From Pseudomonadota bacterium (lineage in GTDB: Bacteria > Pseudomonadota > Alphaproteobacteria > Rhodospirillales > Rhodospirillaceae), in the NCBI GenBank assembly GCA_020160875.1, contig JAIUPE010000001.1, positions 62,001-126,000 of the forward strand: a stretch of DNA of 64,000 nucleotides, in the 5' to 3' direction. Under the pieces are notes generated by a model that was not told where the DNA came from, searched no databases, and was given only the letters and a program-made list of their open reading frames with translations. The translations under genes were made by a program, and so were the position numbers. Of this stretch, positions 18,961-30,209 are shown piece by piece. Position 1 is the stretch's first letter. The number at the start of each line of letters is the position of its first letter.

Positions 18961-19650
18961 TTAAATGAAGCCGCGAAGCTTGCTCGCGTCTTCCAAAATC
19001 ATTTCCGTCAGGCGGCCGGGCAGAAGCGCCACATGCACAACCATATCCCGACCGATCGCGCCCCCGAGCTCCGGGCTCGTGAACACATCCACCACCGGTA
19101 CGCCCGGGACGAGGGCACCCATTTTTTGCCGCTCGGCCTCCGATCCGTCGGCGGCCTCGATCAAGGCAGCCGTACGTCCGGTCGCGATCTGCGCGCGCAC
19201 TTTTTCTGCGCCCGAGGCGACAAGTCCGGCGCGCTGCGCCAGGCCAAGATGATTAAGACAACGGCGACGTAGCAGTTCGGCGACGGTATCGGCCAAATCC
19301 GGGGACACATTCACGTTGCCCCGCGCGGCTTTGGCGAATAGCCGTTTTTGCGCCGCTGTTTCTAGCATATCGCGGCGTGCCCTCAACCACAAACCCCGGC
19401 CCGGAAGGCGGCCGGCGATGTCTGGAACGATTGAATTGTCGGGCCCGACCACAAATCGGATCAACTCGGCCGTTGGCCGCGACTCGCCACTCGCGATGCA
19501 GCGCCGGGTCGGACCCGTTTCCAGGTCCTCGCCGTCGTTGCCCGGGGCGTCTCCGCCCGCGGGCGCCTGCCCGTTCATAGATTCGCGTCCGGGCGCCGGG
19601 CCGCCCGAAGAATGTGTCTCACTGGTCATCGCGTTTGCCCGGACCGCCAC
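18961..19650 (-). CDS. YlxR-family RNA-binding protein fused to an L7Ae-like domain
   Basis: A 229-residue protein in the usual slot between nusA and infB. After a Gly/Pro-rich leader, residues about 45-115 form the YlxR (DUF448) domain: RRCIASGESRPTAELIRFV and GRLPGRGLWLRARRD. Residues about 130-225 resemble the ribosomal L7Ae/L30e fold (LGLAQRAGLVASGAEKVRAQI). This two-domain arrangement is common in alphaproteobacteria. It is thought to bind RNA and influence RNase P or ribosome function. The start is uncertain: GTG at 19650 leaves a 15-base gap to nusA, while an ATG at 19629 is also in frame; neither has a strong ribosome binding site. Confidence 0.9.
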   Translation of the reverse strand: MAVRANAMTSETHSSGGPAPGRESMNGQAPAGGDAPGNDGEDLETGPTRRCIASGESRPTAELIRFVVGPDNSIVPDIAGRLPGRGLWLRARRDMLETAAQKRLFAKAARGNVNVSPDLADTVAELLRRRCLNHLGLAQRAGLVASGAEKVRAQIATGRTAALIEAADGSEAERQKMGALVPGVPVVDVFTSPELGGAIGRDMVVHVALLPGRLTEMILEDASKLRGFI

Positions 19651-19665
19651 AAGGGGTAAAGAGGG

Positions 19666-21225
<1,560 letters not shown>

Positions 21226-21245
21226 CGTCGTTCTCCGGCTCTGCT

Positions 21246-21752
21246 CTAATTGCGTTGTTTCAGTTCCGCGCGCTTCGCGGAGGCTTCAATCAGTTCGTCC
21301 GTCATGACCAGCTTCGCGGTGCTGATCGCGCTCAAGGGGATCTCGAATTTTGCTTCGTCGACCGTGATCGTCACGTTCTCGCCGGCAAGGCCGCCAAGTT
21401 CGCCGCGGAAGCGCCGGCGTCCACCGACAGGAAGGCGCGTCTCGATCTTCGCCTCGAAGCCCGCGTAAGCGGCAAAATCCTTCGCCCGGGTGAGAGGCCG
21501 ATCAATTCCGGCAGAACTCACTTCCAGGTCGTAGGCGCCCGGCACCGGGTCCTCCACATCGAAGATGGCCGACAGGGTCTGGCTGATCTGGGCGCAGTCA
21601 TCGACCGAGATCTGGCTGCCGTCTTTACGGTCAGCCATGACTTGCAGGGTCTTGCGGCCCACGGAGCCCGTCAGGGCAATCCGGACCACCTCGAAGCCCA
21701 TGGCTTCAAGGGTCGGCGCAACGCGTTCTTCCAGGGTCAGTAGACGTTCCAA
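21246..21752 (-). CDS. rimP: Ribosome maturation factor RimP
   Basis: RimP assists 30S assembly, acting on S12 incorporation. The 168 residues show LEAMGFEVVRIALTGSVGRK, the ISVDDCAQISQTLSAIFD motif and YDLEVSSAGIDRPLTRAKDF, all family hallmarks, with a C-terminal SH3-like domain. I choose the TTG at 21752 because GGAG lies six bases upstream; the only upstream ATG (21815) lies inside a terminator stem and would add a hydrophobic, unconserved leader. It heads the rimP-nusA-ylxR-infB-rbfA-truB-rpsO operon. Confidence 0.93.
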   Translation of the reverse strand: MERLLTLEERVAPTLEAMGFEVVRIALTGSVGRKTLQVMADRKDGSQISVDDCAQISQTLSAIFDVEDPVPGAYDLEVSSAGIDRPLTRAKDFAAYAGFEAKIETRLPVGGRRRFRGELGGLAGENVTITVDEAKFEIPLSAISTAKLVMTDELIEASAKRAELKQRN

Positions 21753-21790
21753 GCAAGGCTCCGGCGTTCCGGGCGGCCTGAAATAGGCAA

Positions 21791-21817
21791 TAAAAAAAGT
21801 GGCCAAGTGGGCCACTT
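21791..21817 (-). terminator. Intrinsic terminator/attenuator upstream of rimP
   Basis: The minus strand reads AAGTGGCC, loop CACTT, GGCCACTT, then a run of seven T residues in all. This is a compact, perfect stem with a strong U-tract. It ends the trmB transcript, but it also falls downstream of a good promoter candidate (21852-21880), so it may attenuate rimP-nusA transcription. Confidence 0.85.
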
Positions 21818-21851
21818 CCTAGGTCGTCCAGGAATGTCAAAAGATGCCGTC

Positions 21852-21880
21852 GATATACGGCGCTTCCTCCCCGATTTCAA
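21852..21880 (-). promoter_or_regulatory. Candidate promoter of the rimP-nusA-infB operon
   Basis: On the minus strand TTGAAA (21880-21875) is separated by exactly 17 bases from TATATC (21857-21852). Transcription would start near 21845, about 30 bases before the hairpin at 21791-21817. It sits in the gap after trmB. Confidence 0.55.
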
Positions 21881-21911
21881 GAGGGTTTGCGCTGTTTTGG
21901 GGACTTTCGGC

Positions 21912-22599
21912 CTAGGCTGAAACGCGGCGGAAATTCATGAAAACGGGTGTCCGGCCCTGCTTTTTGGCCTTTTCTTCGTATCGAGTCGGCGTCGAATCGG
22001 CAGGTCTCGTCCGCCAGTCGTCCGGTCCTTTGGCCGTCCAGGCGAAGCCGGGATGCGCCACGAGGTGCAAAAGTGCCCAGTCGATATAGACCGGATGGTC
22101 GCTCGCGACCCGGAACTCGCCGCCGGCGGGGATCAGGCGCTGCATTTCCTTGAGGTTCTCCGGCCCGACGAACCGCCTTTTCGCGTGGCGCGCCTTGGGC
22201 CACGGGTCGGGGAACAGCAGCGAGATGCGCTCGAAGCAGCCGTCCGGAAGATGCGGCAGGAGAAAGCGGACATCCTGATTGAACACGCGCACGTTCTTGA
22301 GCCCCAGCTCATGCACATGCCGCAGCAAGGACGCGACGCCGTTCAGGAACACTTCGGCGCCGATGAAGCCGATATCGGGATTGTCCGCGGCCATGCGCGC
22401 GAGATGCTCGCCGCCGCCGAAACCGATCTCGAGACGGATACCTTTGACGGGACGGGAGAACAGCGTGCGCGGATCGAGCGGCGCTTCCGGAACCGCGATG
22501 CGCAGTTCCGGAAGAAGCTCTTCAATCAATCCTTGACGGGCAGCCTTGAGCGGTTTGCCTTTGCGGCGCCCGTAGAAACGCAGGTCGGCTGTATCGCCT

Positions 22600-22622
<23 letters not shown>
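21912..22622 (-). CDS. trmB: tRNA (guanine-46-N7)-methyltransferase
   Basis: TrmB methylates G46 of the tRNA variable loop using SAM. Family motifs are [35 protein letters not shown] (SAM-binding motif I), [15 protein letters not shown], and [17 protein letters not shown], the hallmark of this enzyme. The reading frame is open into metK; the TTG at 22622, giving about 236 residues, overlaps the metK stop by 23 bases and best fits the conserved N-terminus, but the start is not certain. It pairs with metK, which makes its cofactor. Confidence 0.92.
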
Positions 22623-23772
<1,150 letters not shown>

Positions 23773-23827
23773 GGTCGTCTCCTGGAGAGGGTTGGCTTCG
23801 GTTTGAAGGAAGGGGGGAATAGCCGGA

Positions 23828-23853
23828 CCCCCTTGAAAAAAGCTTAAGGGGGG
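23828..23853 (-). other. Leader hairpin upstream of metK
   Basis: CCCCCTT and AAGGGGG arms (23828-23834, 23847-23853 approximately) surround an A-rich loop, about 56 bases before the metK start on the minus strand. It matches no SAM riboswitch class I know. It may be a structural element of the metK leader. Confidence 0.4.
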
Positions 23854-23910
23854 TACCGGAACGCCCCGGACTTTTCAAGGGCGAGTCGCCGCTCGGGGGC
23901 TGCCGCAACG

Positions 23911-23944
23911 AAAAACGCCGCCGCGGGAGGCCCGCGGCGGCGTT
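23911..23944 (-). terminator. Strong intrinsic terminator after the PraR-like gene
   Basis: A perfect 14-base stem, AACGCCGCCGCGGG with CCCGCGGCGGCGTT, closes a three-base loop; on the minus strand it is followed by TTTTT counting the arm end. It lies between the regulator stop and the metK leader, so metK must have its own promoter. Confidence 0.93.
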
Positions 23945-23967
23945 CAGCGCGAAACAAGTATCTAAGG

Positions 23968-24459
23968 TCAGCTCTCGACCGGTTCTTCGGTGGAGGCCAG
24001 CGACTTCGCCAGTTCGTAAATACGGCGGCGGACGTGGTAGTCATTGATCCGGTAGTAGGCGCGTACCAGCTCGAGGGTTTCGCGCTTGGTCATCGGATCG
24101 TTGTCGCGCGGTTCCAGGTCGCGGCTGTCGCCGGACAGGTTCCGCGGACTGGACGAGGCGGTTTGGTCGTCCATTTCCTCGAAGAAGAAGGACATCGGGC
24201 AATCGAGCACGCGTGAGAGGTCCCAGAGACGGGACGCGCCGATACGGTTGGCGCCGCGTTCGTACTTTTGCACCTGCTGGAAGGTCAGGCCGATGGCTTC
24301 GCCCAGCTTTTCCTGGCTCATGCCCAGAAGCGTACGGCGCAAGCGCACCCGTGCGCCAACGTGGACGTCGACCGGATTCGGTTTGCCCGAAGGCATCCGT
24401 CCGCGCGTCGAACGCATTGGCGTCGTGTCATCTTTGATCTGCTCTTGCGGTAAACCCAT
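23968..24459 (-). CDS. PraR-like XRE-family transcriptional regulator
   Basis: A 163-residue helix-turn-helix protein. The HTH (about 35-95) reads VGARVRLRRTLLGMSQEKL and LTFQQVQKYERGANRIGASR, followed by CPMSFFFEEM; this is the pattern of the PraR/SinR-like family widespread in alphaproteobacteria, where PraR controls quorum sensing and surface traits. A C-terminal helical part (LVRAYYRINDYHVRRRIYEL) is also conserved. GGCAGG six bases before the ATG at 24459 supports that start; a second ATG at 24417 is possible. It lies between lnt and metK and has its own strong terminator. Confidence 0.88.
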   Translation of the reverse strand: MGLPQEQIKDDTTPMRSTRGRMPSGKPNPVDVHVGARVRLRRTLLGMSQEKLGEAIGLTFQQVQKYERGANRIGASRLWDLSRVLDCPMSFFFEEMDDQTASSSPRNLSGDSRDLEPRDNDPMTKRETLELVRAYYRINDYHVRRRIYELAKSLASTEEPVES

Positions 24460-24524
24460 GTGAAACCTGCCCGTTGTAAAACTGACTGCGCAACTCAACG
24501 TTTACACGGCGCGCCATCTACCGA

Positions 24525-24535
24525 CCGTTGAACGG
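24525..24535. promoter_or_regulatory. Palindrome CCGTTGAACGG upstream of the PraR-like gene
   Basis: A perfect 5-1-5 palindrome in the 138-base gap between the lnt stop and the regulator start. Its position suits an operator, possibly autoregulatory, but nothing in the sequence proves binding. Confidence 0.3.
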
Positions 24536-24597
24536 ATGGTAGGCCAACACCACTCTTGGCACAAGCTTGGCCCGGATTCTGGTTCCTCGCCGTGTGC

Positions 24598-26244
24598 TCA
24601 ATGGGTGCGGGTGCCCCTTTGGGCGAGTGAGCGCCATAGACGCAGCGGCGTATCGCCGCGCCTGAAGAACAACGCCCAGGCACCCCCGCAAGTTGCGAGC
24701 AGAATTGAGATCAAATTTCCCAATAATGAGAATGGGGTAGCGGTCGATACAGGCTCGGGTAGAGGCGCATCCAGAACGCCGCGCGCACCAAGGGGAAGCT
24801 CACTTTTGACCCGGCCATAACCGTCGACGACGGCTGAGATTCCCGTATTGGCGGTACGGACCAGGGGCAATCCCTCCTCCACCGCCCGCATGCGGGCTTG
24901 GGCGAAGTGCTGGTGTGGGCCGAGGCTCATGCCGAACCAGGCGTCGTTGGTGAGATTGAGCAGGAATCGGGGCCGGGGGGTGCCCCCAGCCGTGACCGCG
25001 CCCGAGAAAATCACTTCGTAACAAATGAGCGGGCTGAAGGGCGGCAGCCCAGGGACCGACAGCGTGGCAAGACCCTGTCCTGTCGCGAACCCGCCCGTCA
25101 TGCCGGTCAACTCGTCGAAGGGCACCAGGCCGCGCAGTGGGGTGTATTCGCCGAAAGGGACAAGGTGGGTCTTGTCGTAGACCGCCGCGATACTGGCGTC
25201 GGGCTTCAAGACATAAAGCGAGTTGTAGACGGTCTGCGTGCCGTCCGCGTTGCGCAGGCCCCGGTCCGCGCCGGTGATCAGCATCCCATTTGAAGGCGCC
25301 GCCATCGCCGCCACGCGCCGTGCCGGCTCGTCGATGTTCAGGAAAAATGCGATCGCGGCCTCGCCCCAGACGACGTGCGTCACATCCGCAGGGCGGTTTT
25401 CGGTGCTCATGCGCACATGGTCTTCGAGCATCGTCACCCACAGGCTCGGCCGGCTGCGGTCGGCTTGTGAGAAGTTCGCCTGCACGAGGCGAAACTTCAC
25501 GCCGGGCACGAGGGTGTCGTGTGCGAGAGAAAGACGCAATGCGCCGCCGGCGGCGATGACGATCATCAGCGCGAGCGGCGCAAGCGCGCGCATGCGGGCC
25601 TTGGTGAGCGACGGTCTATAGCCGAGCAAGGCGAAAGCGCCGAACAGCAAAACGGTGAGGAAGCTGAGGCCGTAGGTTCCGATCAAGGCGGTGACTTGCA
25701 GTACCGCGATTCCCACCGGAGAGTGGGTCTCGGCCCACACCAGGCTGATGGGATTCCACGGCAGGCCCGTGAAGATCCAGCTGCGCACCCATTCGACCAG
25801 AGTCCAGATCGCGGCGAACAGCAGCACGCGCCGCGCAGCGATGCTCGCGCGGTCATAGGACATCTCGTCGACATGCGCAGGCGGGATAGCGTGCGTAAGC
25901 GCGCATACGATCGCGATGAACAACCCCATCGCGATGGACAAAGAGCCGACGGCGGGGATTGCGAACGCACCGAACGCATCCGCGTCGACGTAAAATGCGT
26001 TCGCCATCCAATAAAGACCGGTGATGAAATAGCCCGCGCCAAAGGCCCAGCCGGTGAAGAACGCGGCTTTCCATGTGCGGCATCCGTCGAGCATCCACAG
26101 CAAGACCGGGAAAGCGACCCATAAAGCAGGGATGATCGAAAGCGGCGGAAACGCAAGAATTGTCAGCGCGCCCGTGAGAAGCGCCACGGCAAAGCGCTTC
26201 CATCCGCTGAGCGCGGCAAGCCGGTCGGCAAGCGCGGGTTTCAT
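24598..26244 (-). CDS. lnt: Apolipoprotein N-acyltransferase
   Basis: Lnt adds the third acyl chain to the N-terminal cysteine of lipoproteins in the inner membrane. The 548 residues have several N-terminal membrane helices (about 15-215), then a periplasmic nitrilase-like domain with the catalytic Glu in VVWGEAAIAF (about 295), Lys in YDKTHLVPFGEYTPLR (about 358) and Cys in LICYEVIF (about 408), and a last membrane helix. The start codon shares one base with the stop of the CorC-like gene (TAATG), so translation is coupled. Confidence 0.97.
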   Translation of the reverse strand: MKPALADRLAALSGWKRFAVALLTGALTILAFPPLSIIPALWVAFPVLLWMLDGCRTWKAAFFTGWAFGAGYFITGLYWMANAFYVDADAFGAFAIPAVGSLSIAMGLFIAIVCALTHAIPPAHVDEMSYDRASIAARRVLLFAAIWTLVEWVRSWIFTGLPWNPISLVWAETHSPVGIAVLQVTALIGTYGLSFLTVLLFGAFALLGYRPSLTKARMRALAPLALMIVIAAGGALRLSLAHDTLVPGVKFRLVQANFSQADRSRPSLWVTMLEDHVRMSTENRPADVTHVVWGEAAIAFFLNIDEPARRVAAMAAPSNGMLITGADRGLRNADGTQTVYNSLYVLKPDASIAAVYDKTHLVPFGEYTPLRGLVPFDELTGMTGGFATGQGLATLSVPGLPPFSPLICYEVIFSGAVTAGGTPRPRFLLNLTNDAWFGMSLGPHQHFAQARMRAVEEGLPLVRTANTGISAVVDGYGRVKSELPLGARGVLDAPLPEPVSTATPFSLLGNLISILLATCGGAWALFFRRGDTPLRLWRSLAQRGTRTH

Positions 26245-27173
26245 TAGTCCTCGGGTTTCGGCGGCGGCAGATTACGCACGCGCAAGCGCCGCACCAGACG
26301 CGGATCGCTGTCGGTGATCTCGAATTCGATCCCAGAGGGATGTTTCACCAACTCACCGCGCGACGGCATGCGGCCTGCGAGGCTCGCGACCAATCCACCC
26401 AAGGTGTCGGACGCTTCGCGCTCTTCGTCGCTGAAAACGTTCCCGACGCGCTCCTCGAAATCCGAGAGCGCAACGCGCCCGTCGGCGATCAACGAGCCGT
26501 CGGTCTGCGCGATGAGTTCCGGCGCTTGGTCGGCGTCGTGTTCGTCTTCGATCTCGCCGACGATCTGTTCGACGACATCTTCAATCGTGACGAGGCCATC
26601 GATGCCACCATACTCGTCCACCACCATGGCCATATGCGCGCGTTTGAGGCGCATCTCGAGGAGAAGGTCGAGGACGCGCACGGCCGGCGAGACGAAGAGC
26701 ACGGGGCGTAAGAGATCGATCAGCACATGCGAGCTGACCCGCACGCCGTTCTCCCCGGCAATTTGATCGGCGGCAAGGATTGCGAGGTCCTTGATGTGGA
26801 TGAGCCCCGCCACGTCGTCGAGGGTCTCATGGTACACCGGCAGGCGCGAGTGACCTTCCTTCACGACCAAGGTCAGCGCCTCGGCGACCGGCGTCGCGGA
26901 TTCAATGGCGATGATATCGGCGCGGGGCACCATGATGTCCGCGGCCGTCACGCCGCGTAGCTTGAGCACGTTGGCGAGCAGCAAGCGTTCGTTGGGGTCG
27001 ATGGCCGGTTCGCCGTCGTGCCGGTCTTCGATCCGCTCTTCGATCAACTCCTCGATGACGTCGCGGACGGCTTCGGCGTCTGCGATCTCGGGGGCGAGCC
27101 AGCGCTTGAGCTTTGTGAAAAGACCAGGCCGGTCGTCCGTATCCGGCGCAAGGGACCTTGCGGGCTCGCTCAT
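26244..27173 (-). CDS. corC: CorC/TlyC-type CBS-domain protein
   Basis: A 309-residue protein with paired CBS domains (about 75-200; VPRADIIAIES, HSRLPVYHETLDDVAGLIHIKD, RAHMAMVVDEYGGIDGLVT) and a C-terminal CorC_HlyC transporter-associated domain (ADGRVALSDFEERVG; DTLGGLVASLAGRMP). No membrane segment, so it is the soluble CorC/YbeX type, linked to Mg/Co efflux and ribosome-related functions in E. coli. It sits between ybeY and lnt, overlapping ybeY by four bases, as in most proteobacteria. Confidence 0.93.
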   Translation of the reverse strand: MSEPARSLAPDTDDRPGLFTKLKRWLAPEIADAEAVRDVIEELIEERIEDRHDGEPAIDPNERLLLANVLKLRGVTAADIMVPRADIIAIESATPVAEALTLVVKEGHSRLPVYHETLDDVAGLIHIKDLAILAADQIAGENGVRVSSHVLIDLLRPVLFVSPAVRVLDLLLEMRLKRAHMAMVVDEYGGIDGLVTIEDVVEQIVGEIEDEHDADQAPELIAQTDGSLIADGRVALSDFEERVGNVFSDEEREASDTLGGLVASLAGRMPSRGELVKHPSGIEFEITDSDPRLVRRLRVRNLPPPKPED

Positions 27174-27724
27174 GTCCGGCGGCGCGCTCCCCGCGATGTC
27201 TTCTTGGGGGCGGGCTCGGGGATGGTGTCACGGTAGGGATCTTGGATCCCTAGGCCGGCGAGGATCTTGGTTTCCAGGCGTTCCATGGTCTTGGCGTCGG
27301 AGGAGACGTCGTGATCATAGCCCAAAAGGTGCAGAACGCCATGCACCACCATATGAGAAAGGTGATCTTTCAATGACTTGCCGGCTTCCTTGGCTTCCTT
27401 GACCACGGTGCCGTAGGCGATGACCACATCACCTAGTAGGACGCCGCCGTCCGAGGGGCCATCCGCGCCGGCGGGGAAGGAAAGGACGTTGGTCGCCTTG
27501 TCCTTGCCCCGGTAAAGGGCATTGAGCTTACGGATCGCGGCGTCGCCCGTCAGCAGCACGGACAATTCGGTGGTTTTGGCCCGGCGTTTCTGTGCGGCCG
27601 AGGCGCCGGCGTCCCAACCGGCTTTCGCCGCGCGCCGGACGATGGCGGCGGCCGTCGGCAGACTGCGCGTCCAGCCGGCGGCAGGTGAGAGGACGTCGAT
27701 GGTGGGATAAGCCGCGCGTTTCAT
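27170..27724 (-). CDS. ybeY: Endoribonuclease YbeY, rRNA maturation factor
   Basis: YbeY is a zinc-dependent endoribonuclease for 16S rRNA 3' maturation and ribosome quality control. The 184 residues contain KLNALYRGKDKATNVLSFP and the metal-binding HMVVHGVLHLLGYDH with three histidines. A basic C-terminal extension (KKTSRGARRRT) goes slightly beyond the usual length. Start and stop overlap phoH and corC by four bases each. Confidence 0.96.
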   Translation of the reverse strand: MKRAAYPTIDVLSPAAGWTRSLPTAAAIVRRAAKAGWDAGASAAQKRRAKTTELSVLLTGDAAIRKLNALYRGKDKATNVLSFPAGADGPSDGGVLLGDVVIAYGTVVKEAKEAGKSLKDHLSHMVVHGVLHLLGYDHDVSSDAKTMERLETKILAGLGIQDPYRDTIPEPAPKKTSRGARRRT

Positions 27725-28698
27725 TCCGATCGTCCCTCTTGTGCGCGTTCCTTGCGCTTGGCATCGCGGCGGTCGTAGGCTTCGACGATGCGTGTGACGA
27801 GGTCATGGCGCACAACATCGCGCGCCGAGAACCGCACAAGGCTGACGCCCTTCACATCGTCGAGGGTTTCGAGCGCATCTTCCAATCCCGACTTCACGCC
27901 GCGCGGCAAATCGATCTGACTAAGATCGCCCGTGACCACCATGCGTGAGTTCTCGCCGATACGGGTGAGCGCCATCTTCATTTGTACCGGTGTGGTGTTC
28001 TGCGCCTCGTCCAGAATAATGAACGAATTGGCCAGGGTACGCCCGCGCATGAACGCGAGCGGCGCGATCTCGATCTCGCCGGACACCAAAAGTTTGGCCA
28101 CTTGATCGCCCGGCAGCATGTCGTACAGCGCGTCATACAATGGGCGAAGATAAGGATCGACCTTCTCGCGCATGTCGCCCGGCAGGAAGCCGAGACGTTC
28201 ACCGGCTTCCACGGCCGGGCGCGACAAGATGATGCGGTCGATGACGCCGGCCATCTTGAGCGATACGGCTTTTGCCACCGCGATGTAGGTCTTGCCCGTG
28301 CCGGCAGGGCCGAGCGCGAAGACCAGTTCGTGCTCGTTCAGTGCTTTGAGATACGTTCCCTGACCGAGCGAGCGCGCCCCGATCTGTTTTTTGCGCGTGC
28401 GGATCGCAAGTTCACTGACGTTGTCGCCGTCGGGTTCCGCGGTGCGGACGGCGCCGTCGATATCGCCGATTTCCAGTTCGTGTCCTTTCGCGAGATGATC
28501 GTAGAGACGATACAAGGTGCGCTCGGCCATTTGCGAGCGGTCTGGCGCGCCTTCAATCGTAATCGTATTGCCGCGATGGTTCAGCACAACGTTCAGGCGC
28601 TGCTCGAGGCGATGGAGGTTACTGTTCTGAGGCCCCACCAGCTCCTGCAGGAGCCCGTTGTCGGAGAACTCACATCTGACGTGCGTGGACTCGCTCAT
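27721..28698 (-). CDS. phoH: PhoH-family ATPase
   Basis: A 325-residue PhoH-like protein of the YbeZ type, which works with YbeY in rRNA processing. Walker A is [12 protein letters not shown] (about 150), Walker B is in [12 protein letters not shown], and [23 protein letters not shown] [17 protein letters not shown] follows. An N-terminal KH-like segment ([17 protein letters not shown]) is typical. The ATG at 28698 overlaps the miaB stop (ATGA) and is preferred over an upstream in-frame start inside miaB. Confidence 0.96.
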   Translation of the reverse strand: MSESTHVRCEFSDNGLLQELVGPQNSNLHRLEQRLNVVLNHRGNTITIEGAPDRSQMAERTLYRLYDHLAKGHELEIGDIDGAVRTAEPDGDNVSELAIRTRKKQIGARSLGQGTYLKALNEHELVFALGPAGTGKTYIAVAKAVSLKMAGVIDRIILSRPAVEAGERLGFLPGDMREKVDPYLRPLYDALYDMLPGDQVAKLLVSGEIEIAPLAFMRGRTLANSFIILDEAQNTTPVQMKMALTRIGENSRMVVTGDLSQIDLPRGVKSGLEDALETLDDVKGVSLVRFSARDVVRHDLVTRIVEAYDRRDAKRKERAQEGRSE

Positions 28699-30104
28699 GC
28701 CGTCTTGATCGTGCTCTTGGAAGCGTCGGCCCATACGGCGCCGAGGCTGTTGGGTTCAAGCGATACGACTTTTAAACGCGCGACAGTGCCGATGTATTTC
28801 GGATCGGCCATGACATGAACAGCCTGTAAATATGGGCTTTTGCCCACAAGCTGGCCGGGATGGCGGCCCGCGTGGGTGAGAAGAACGTCGAAGGTGCGTC
28901 CGACACTGGCCTGATTGAAAGCGCGCTGCTGTTCGAGCAGCAAATCCTGAAGCGCATAAAGGCGCGCGTCTTTCACGTCCTCGGGGATCTGCGTTTTCAA
29001 CACAGCGGCCGGTGTGCCGGCGCGCGCGCTGTATTTGAAAGAGAACGCCTGAGCAAAAGTCACCTCGCGCACCAGGTCCATGGTTGCCTCGAAGTCCTTA
29101 TCGCTCTCGCCCGGATAACCGACGATGAAGTCCGACGACAGCGCCATATCGGGACGATACTCGCGTAAGGTCGCGATGATGCGGCGATAGTCGTCGGCGG
29201 TATGGCCCCGGTTCATGGCCTCGAGGATCTTGTCCGAACCCGACTGAACGGGAAGATGCAGGAACGGCATCAGCGCGGGCACGTCGCGGTGCGCGGCCAT
29301 CAGATCATCATCCATGTCGCGCGGATGCGAGGTGGTGTAGCGGATGCGTGAAAGGCCTTCGATGCCGGCCAGCGCGCGGGCGAGACGTCCGAGGCCCCAC
29401 ACTTCGCCGGCCGGGCCGGCGCCGTGATAGGCATTTACGTTCTGGCCGAGCAGCGTGATCTCGCGCGCGCCGCTCTCAACGAGGCTCTTTGCTTCGCGCA
29501 GGATGTCGGCGACGGGACGCGAGTATTCCGCGCCGCGCGTGTAAGGAACCACGCAGAAGGTGCAGAATTTGTCGCAGCCTTCCTGGATCGACAGGAACGC
29601 CGCCGGGCCTTCGGCGCGCGGCGCCGGCAAGTGATCGAACTTCGGCTCGACTGGAAACTCGGTATCAAGGATGCCGGCAGACTTCGCGCCCGCCTTGCCG
29701 TCGCCCTTTTTTTCATCACGGGCGCGGGCGGCGCGGGCGACCATCTCGGGCAGGCGGTGATAGGTCTGCGGACCGAGCACGATGTCGACGAAGGGCGCGC
29801 GGGCCATGATCTCGGCGCCTTCGGCCTGGGCGACGCAACCTGCCACGGCGATGATCATGTCCTTGCCTGCGGCGGCGCGTTCACTGCGGTACGCGCGCAC
29901 GCGCCCCAGGTCCGAGAACACCTTCTCGGCCGCTTTCTCGCGGATATGGCAGGTGTTCAGGATCACCATGTCGGCATCGGCCGGGCTTTCGGCGGGCGCA
30001 TAGCCGAGCGGCGCCAGCACGTCCGCCATGCGGGCGGAATCGTAGACGTTCATTTGGCAGCCGTAGGTCTTGATGAACAGCCGTTTGGCCGGGGTGTCGG
30101 ACAT
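28695..30104 (-). CDS. miaB: tRNA-2-methylthio-N6-dimethylallyladenosine synthase
   Basis: MiaB is a radical-SAM methylthiotransferase that modifies A37 of tRNAs reading UNN codons. The 469 residues show the N-terminal MTTase domain ([37 protein letters not shown]: three cluster cysteines), the radical-SAM motif [16 protein letters not shown], and a C-terminal TRAM domain ([21 protein letters not shown]). The ATG at 30104 aligns with the family; an upstream in-frame start adds 25 unrelated residues. Confidence 0.97.
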   Translation of the reverse strand: MSDTPAKRLFIKTYGCQMNVYDSARMADVLAPLGYAPAESPADADMVILNTCHIREKAAEKVFSDLGRVRAYRSERAAAGKDMIIAVAGCVAQAEGAEIMARAPFVDIVLGPQTYHRLPEMVARAARARDEKKGDGKAGAKSAGILDTEFPVEPKFDHLPAPRAEGPAAFLSIQEGCDKFCTFCVVPYTRGAEYSRPVADILREAKSLVESGAREITLLGQNVNAYHGAGPAGEVWGLGRLARALAGIEGLSRIRYTTSHPRDMDDDLMAAHRDVPALMPFLHLPVQSGSDKILEAMNRGHTADDYRRIIATLREYRPDMALSSDFIVGYPGESDKDFEATMDLVREVTFAQAFSFKYSARAGTPAAVLKTQIPEDVKDARLYALQDLLLEQQRAFNQASVGRTFDVLLTHAGRHPGQLVGKSPYLQAVHVMADPKYIGTVARLKVVSLEPNSLGAVWADASKSTIKTA

Positions 30105-30209
30105 CGTTTTTGTAAAAAGAGCCTGTGGATAAGACGGGGTGGAGAGGCGGTTTCTAGCGCCTAACCGGGCTAAAAGCAAAACAGGGTTTTTATTTGTGAC
30201 GATAAGGGT

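Noticed and set aside
21753..21815. Upstream ATG for rimP at 21815
   Set aside because: The codon lies inside a terminator stem, the added residues are not conserved, and a TTG at 21752 has a good ribosome binding site.
21818..21911. A tRNA gene before rimP, as metY in E. coli
   Set aside because: No cloverleaf, T-loop or CCA-proximal sequence can be found; the gap holds a promoter and terminator instead.
23773..23870. A SAM riboswitch upstream of metK
   Set aside because: The hairpin does not show the conserved sequence elements of the SAM riboswitch classes I know; left as an unclassified leader structure.
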